A stretch of 64,000 nucleotides of DNA. It comes from Fructobacillus fructosus KCTC 3544. GTDB lineage: Bacteria > Bacillota > Bacilli > Lactobacillales > Lactobacillaceae. A program made the translations under genes and the position numbers. The stretch lies in the NCBI RefSeq assembly GCF_001438695.1, contig NZ_JQBH01000001.1:127248-191247 (forward strand), in the 5' to 3' direction. Below, piece by piece: positions 62,955-64,000 of this stretch. The notes below the pieces were generated by a model. It was not told the origin of the DNA. It ran no database searches and saw only the letters and a list, made by a program, of their open reading frames with translations. Position 1 is the first letter of the stretch; each line of letters opens with the position of its first letter.

Positions 62955-63677
62955 ATGCAGAAGAGTAACCGTACCATCAGCTGGGGGACAGCCATTGCTT
63001 ACTTCGCCTTCTCCCTTGTGATTAACTCGATGGGAAACGTCTTGACAATTGCGACTAGTCAAAAAATTCACCCGGCCTTCCTAGGTTCTGCCTACTGGAC
63101 GGCTGCTGAAAACGGTTGGAACATGTCTTTCATGGGCAACACAGCATCTGGTCTTTCTTGGGTCTTCTTCATCGTTGGTGTTTTAATCGCCGTTTTGAAC
63201 ATGATTTTAGACCGCAAAATTAACCTCTGGAAGTTCTTTGGAAACATTGCCTTCATGGTGCCGTTCTCACTCTTGATTAATGTTTTTTCAACCTGGTTCA
63301 ACAGCATCATGCCAGAAGCGCATGGTTTCGGAATGATTATCTTCTACGTCTTCCTAAACTTCTTGGGTGTTTCCTTAATTGCTGTTGCCATCTCAATTTA
63401 CCAGCGAGCAAACGTTGTTTTGCACCCTGCCGATGACTTAATGCAGATCTTACGTTTCAAGTACTTCAAGGGTAACGCTGGAATCGCGATGTGGGTTTCC
63501 TATATTCCACCAACGATTATTGGGGTTGTCGCTTTGATTGCACTACCAAACTTCTCAAACTATGGTTTAGGAACTGTCTTTGCCTTCCTCTTCCAAGGAA
63601 GCATCACAGGTTGGGGTGACAAGCATATCTTCCCTAAGTTAAAGCACCAAGGGATTAGCGCTTCAACTGAAGTTTAA
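62955..63677 (+). CDS. Polytopic membrane protein (YczE/YyaS/YitT-like), possible mannitol-operon transporter
   Basis: 240 aa with about five to six hydrophobic helices (IAYFAFSLVINSMGNVLTIA, SWVFFIVGVLIAVLNMIL, IIFYVFLNFLGVSLIAVAI, VSYIPPTIIGVVALIAL) and a basic end. The N-terminal SLVINSMGN recalls YczE-like membrane proteins. It starts three bases after mdh, so is cotranscribed; this suggests a role in fructose or mannitol handling, which is inference only. Confidence 0.6.
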   Translation: MQKSNRTISWGTAIAYFAFSLVINSMGNVLTIATSQKIHPAFLGSAYWTAAENGWNMSFMGNTASGLSWVFFIVGVLIAVLNMILDRKINLWKFFGNIAFMVPFSLLINVFSTWFNSIMPEAHGFGMIIFYVFLNFLGVSLIAVAISIYQRANVVLHPADDLMQILRFKYFKGNAGIAMWVSYIPPTIIGVVALIALPNFSNYGLGTVFAFLFQGSITGWGDKHIFPKLKHQGISASTEV

Positions 63678-63714
63678 TTAATGGATTGACTGTCTTAGAA
63701 AGGACGTTAAAATC

Positions 63715-64000
63715 ATGGCATTTACTGATTATTTTGATGACGTACAACACATCGGTATTCCTACGAAGGACTTGGCTAAGGCCGAGAAGTTCTGGGAATC
63801 ACTTGGTTTCAAAAAGATTGGTGACTTTCCTTCAAACGAAGTTATCTTCATGAATCGCGGTCACTTGACCATTGAAACTTGGCATGATGAAAGTGCTACT
63901 GGTAAGCCAGGTGCAATCAACCACATCTCAATGAACACGACCGATGCTGACGCTGCCTTCAAGGAAGCTAAGGCTGCTGGCTTCGATATGATTGACTCAG
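63715..64000 (+). CDS. VOC/glyoxalase-family protein, N-terminal part (runs off the right edge)
   Basis: First 95 codons of a vicinal-oxygen-chelate fold: VQHIGIPTKDLAKAEKFWES then LGFKKIGDF, with the first metal-type His in VQHIG and a second half beginning NHISMNTTDADAAF. Start follows AGAAAGGA. 37 bp after the membrane gene, in the mannitol operon. Could be a lactoylglutathione lyase-like or epimerase-type enzyme; the rest is needed to tell. Confidence 0.8.
   Translation, partial: MAFTDYFDDVQHIGIPTKDLAKAEKFWESLGFKKIGDFPSNEVIFMNRGHLTIETWHDESATGKPGAINHISMNTTDADAAFKEAKAAGFDMIDS

Noticed and set aside
1-64000. CRISPR arrays, tRNA/rRNA genes, insertion sequences, prophage
   Set aside because: No spaced direct repeats, cloverleaf or rRNA sequence, transposase or phage structural gene was found on either strand.

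Overview
The window reads as a chromosomal core-genome segment of a heterofermentative lactic acid bacterium of the Leuconostoc/Fructobacillus group (Lactobacillales). The case rests on a Leuconostoc-type mannitol 2-dehydrogenase at the right end, a dcw cluster lacking murE, murF and ftsW, Lactobacillales-type T-box, PepV, HAAS/DUF4097 and MraZ features, strong Shine-Dalgarno sites, and a moderate GC content that to the eye is higher than in Leuconostoc proper. Fructobacillus is my best guess; this is inference, not a database result. I see no rRNA, tRNA, CRISPR array, insertion sequence or prophage.

Layout, left to right. 0-3.4 kb (minus strand): rpsP, then rimM-trmD-rnz-recJ. 3.5-20 kb: one long minus-strand division and wall cluster, read from the right as mraZ-rsmH-ftsL-pbp2X-mraY-murD-murG-divIB-ftsA-ftsZ-sepF-yggT-ylmH-divIVA, followed by T-box-controlled ileS. 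20-31 kb: fakA and asp23-like gene, rpmB, trxA-thiN, rpe, rsgA, the PASTA kinase/phosphatase pair with rsmB and fmt, then priA. 33-37 kb: nadR, a PadR-HAAS-DUF4097 module, msrA-msrB. 37-41 kb: clpX-engB, tig, gtrA. 41-45 kb: pepV, nnrD-exoA. 44.6-48.2 kb: an AT-richer island with a C39-peptidase ABC exporter, its accessory protein and a 35-codon ORF but no recognisable bacteriocin. 48-59 kb: tsaE-GNAT-exonuclease operon, ruvB-queA, murI-rdgB, yslB, a DEAD-box helicase, nrnA-like, dinB, rplS. 59-64 kb: pgcA-dedA, then a plus-strand mannitol dehydrogenase operon.

Most genes serve cell division, peptidoglycan synthesis, ribosome and tRNA maturation, and DNA repair. Regulation visible in DNA includes an Ile T-box, three 10-bp-spaced MraZ repeats, a PadR-type dyad in a promoter, many intrinsic terminators, and many extended -10 promoters (TGnTATAAT).

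The most interesting non-standard signals are: five genes (rimM, rsgA, tsaE, ruvB, murI) whose -10 box lies only 6-7 nt before the start codon, predicting leaderless mRNAs; an 18-bp hairpin that buries the msrA Shine-Dalgarno site; a SAP/HeH-like C-terminal domain on ribosomal protein S16; an HTH-like segment inside the PASTA kinase; an IleRS without any cysteine, hence without its usual zinc finger; and the orphan peptide exporter.
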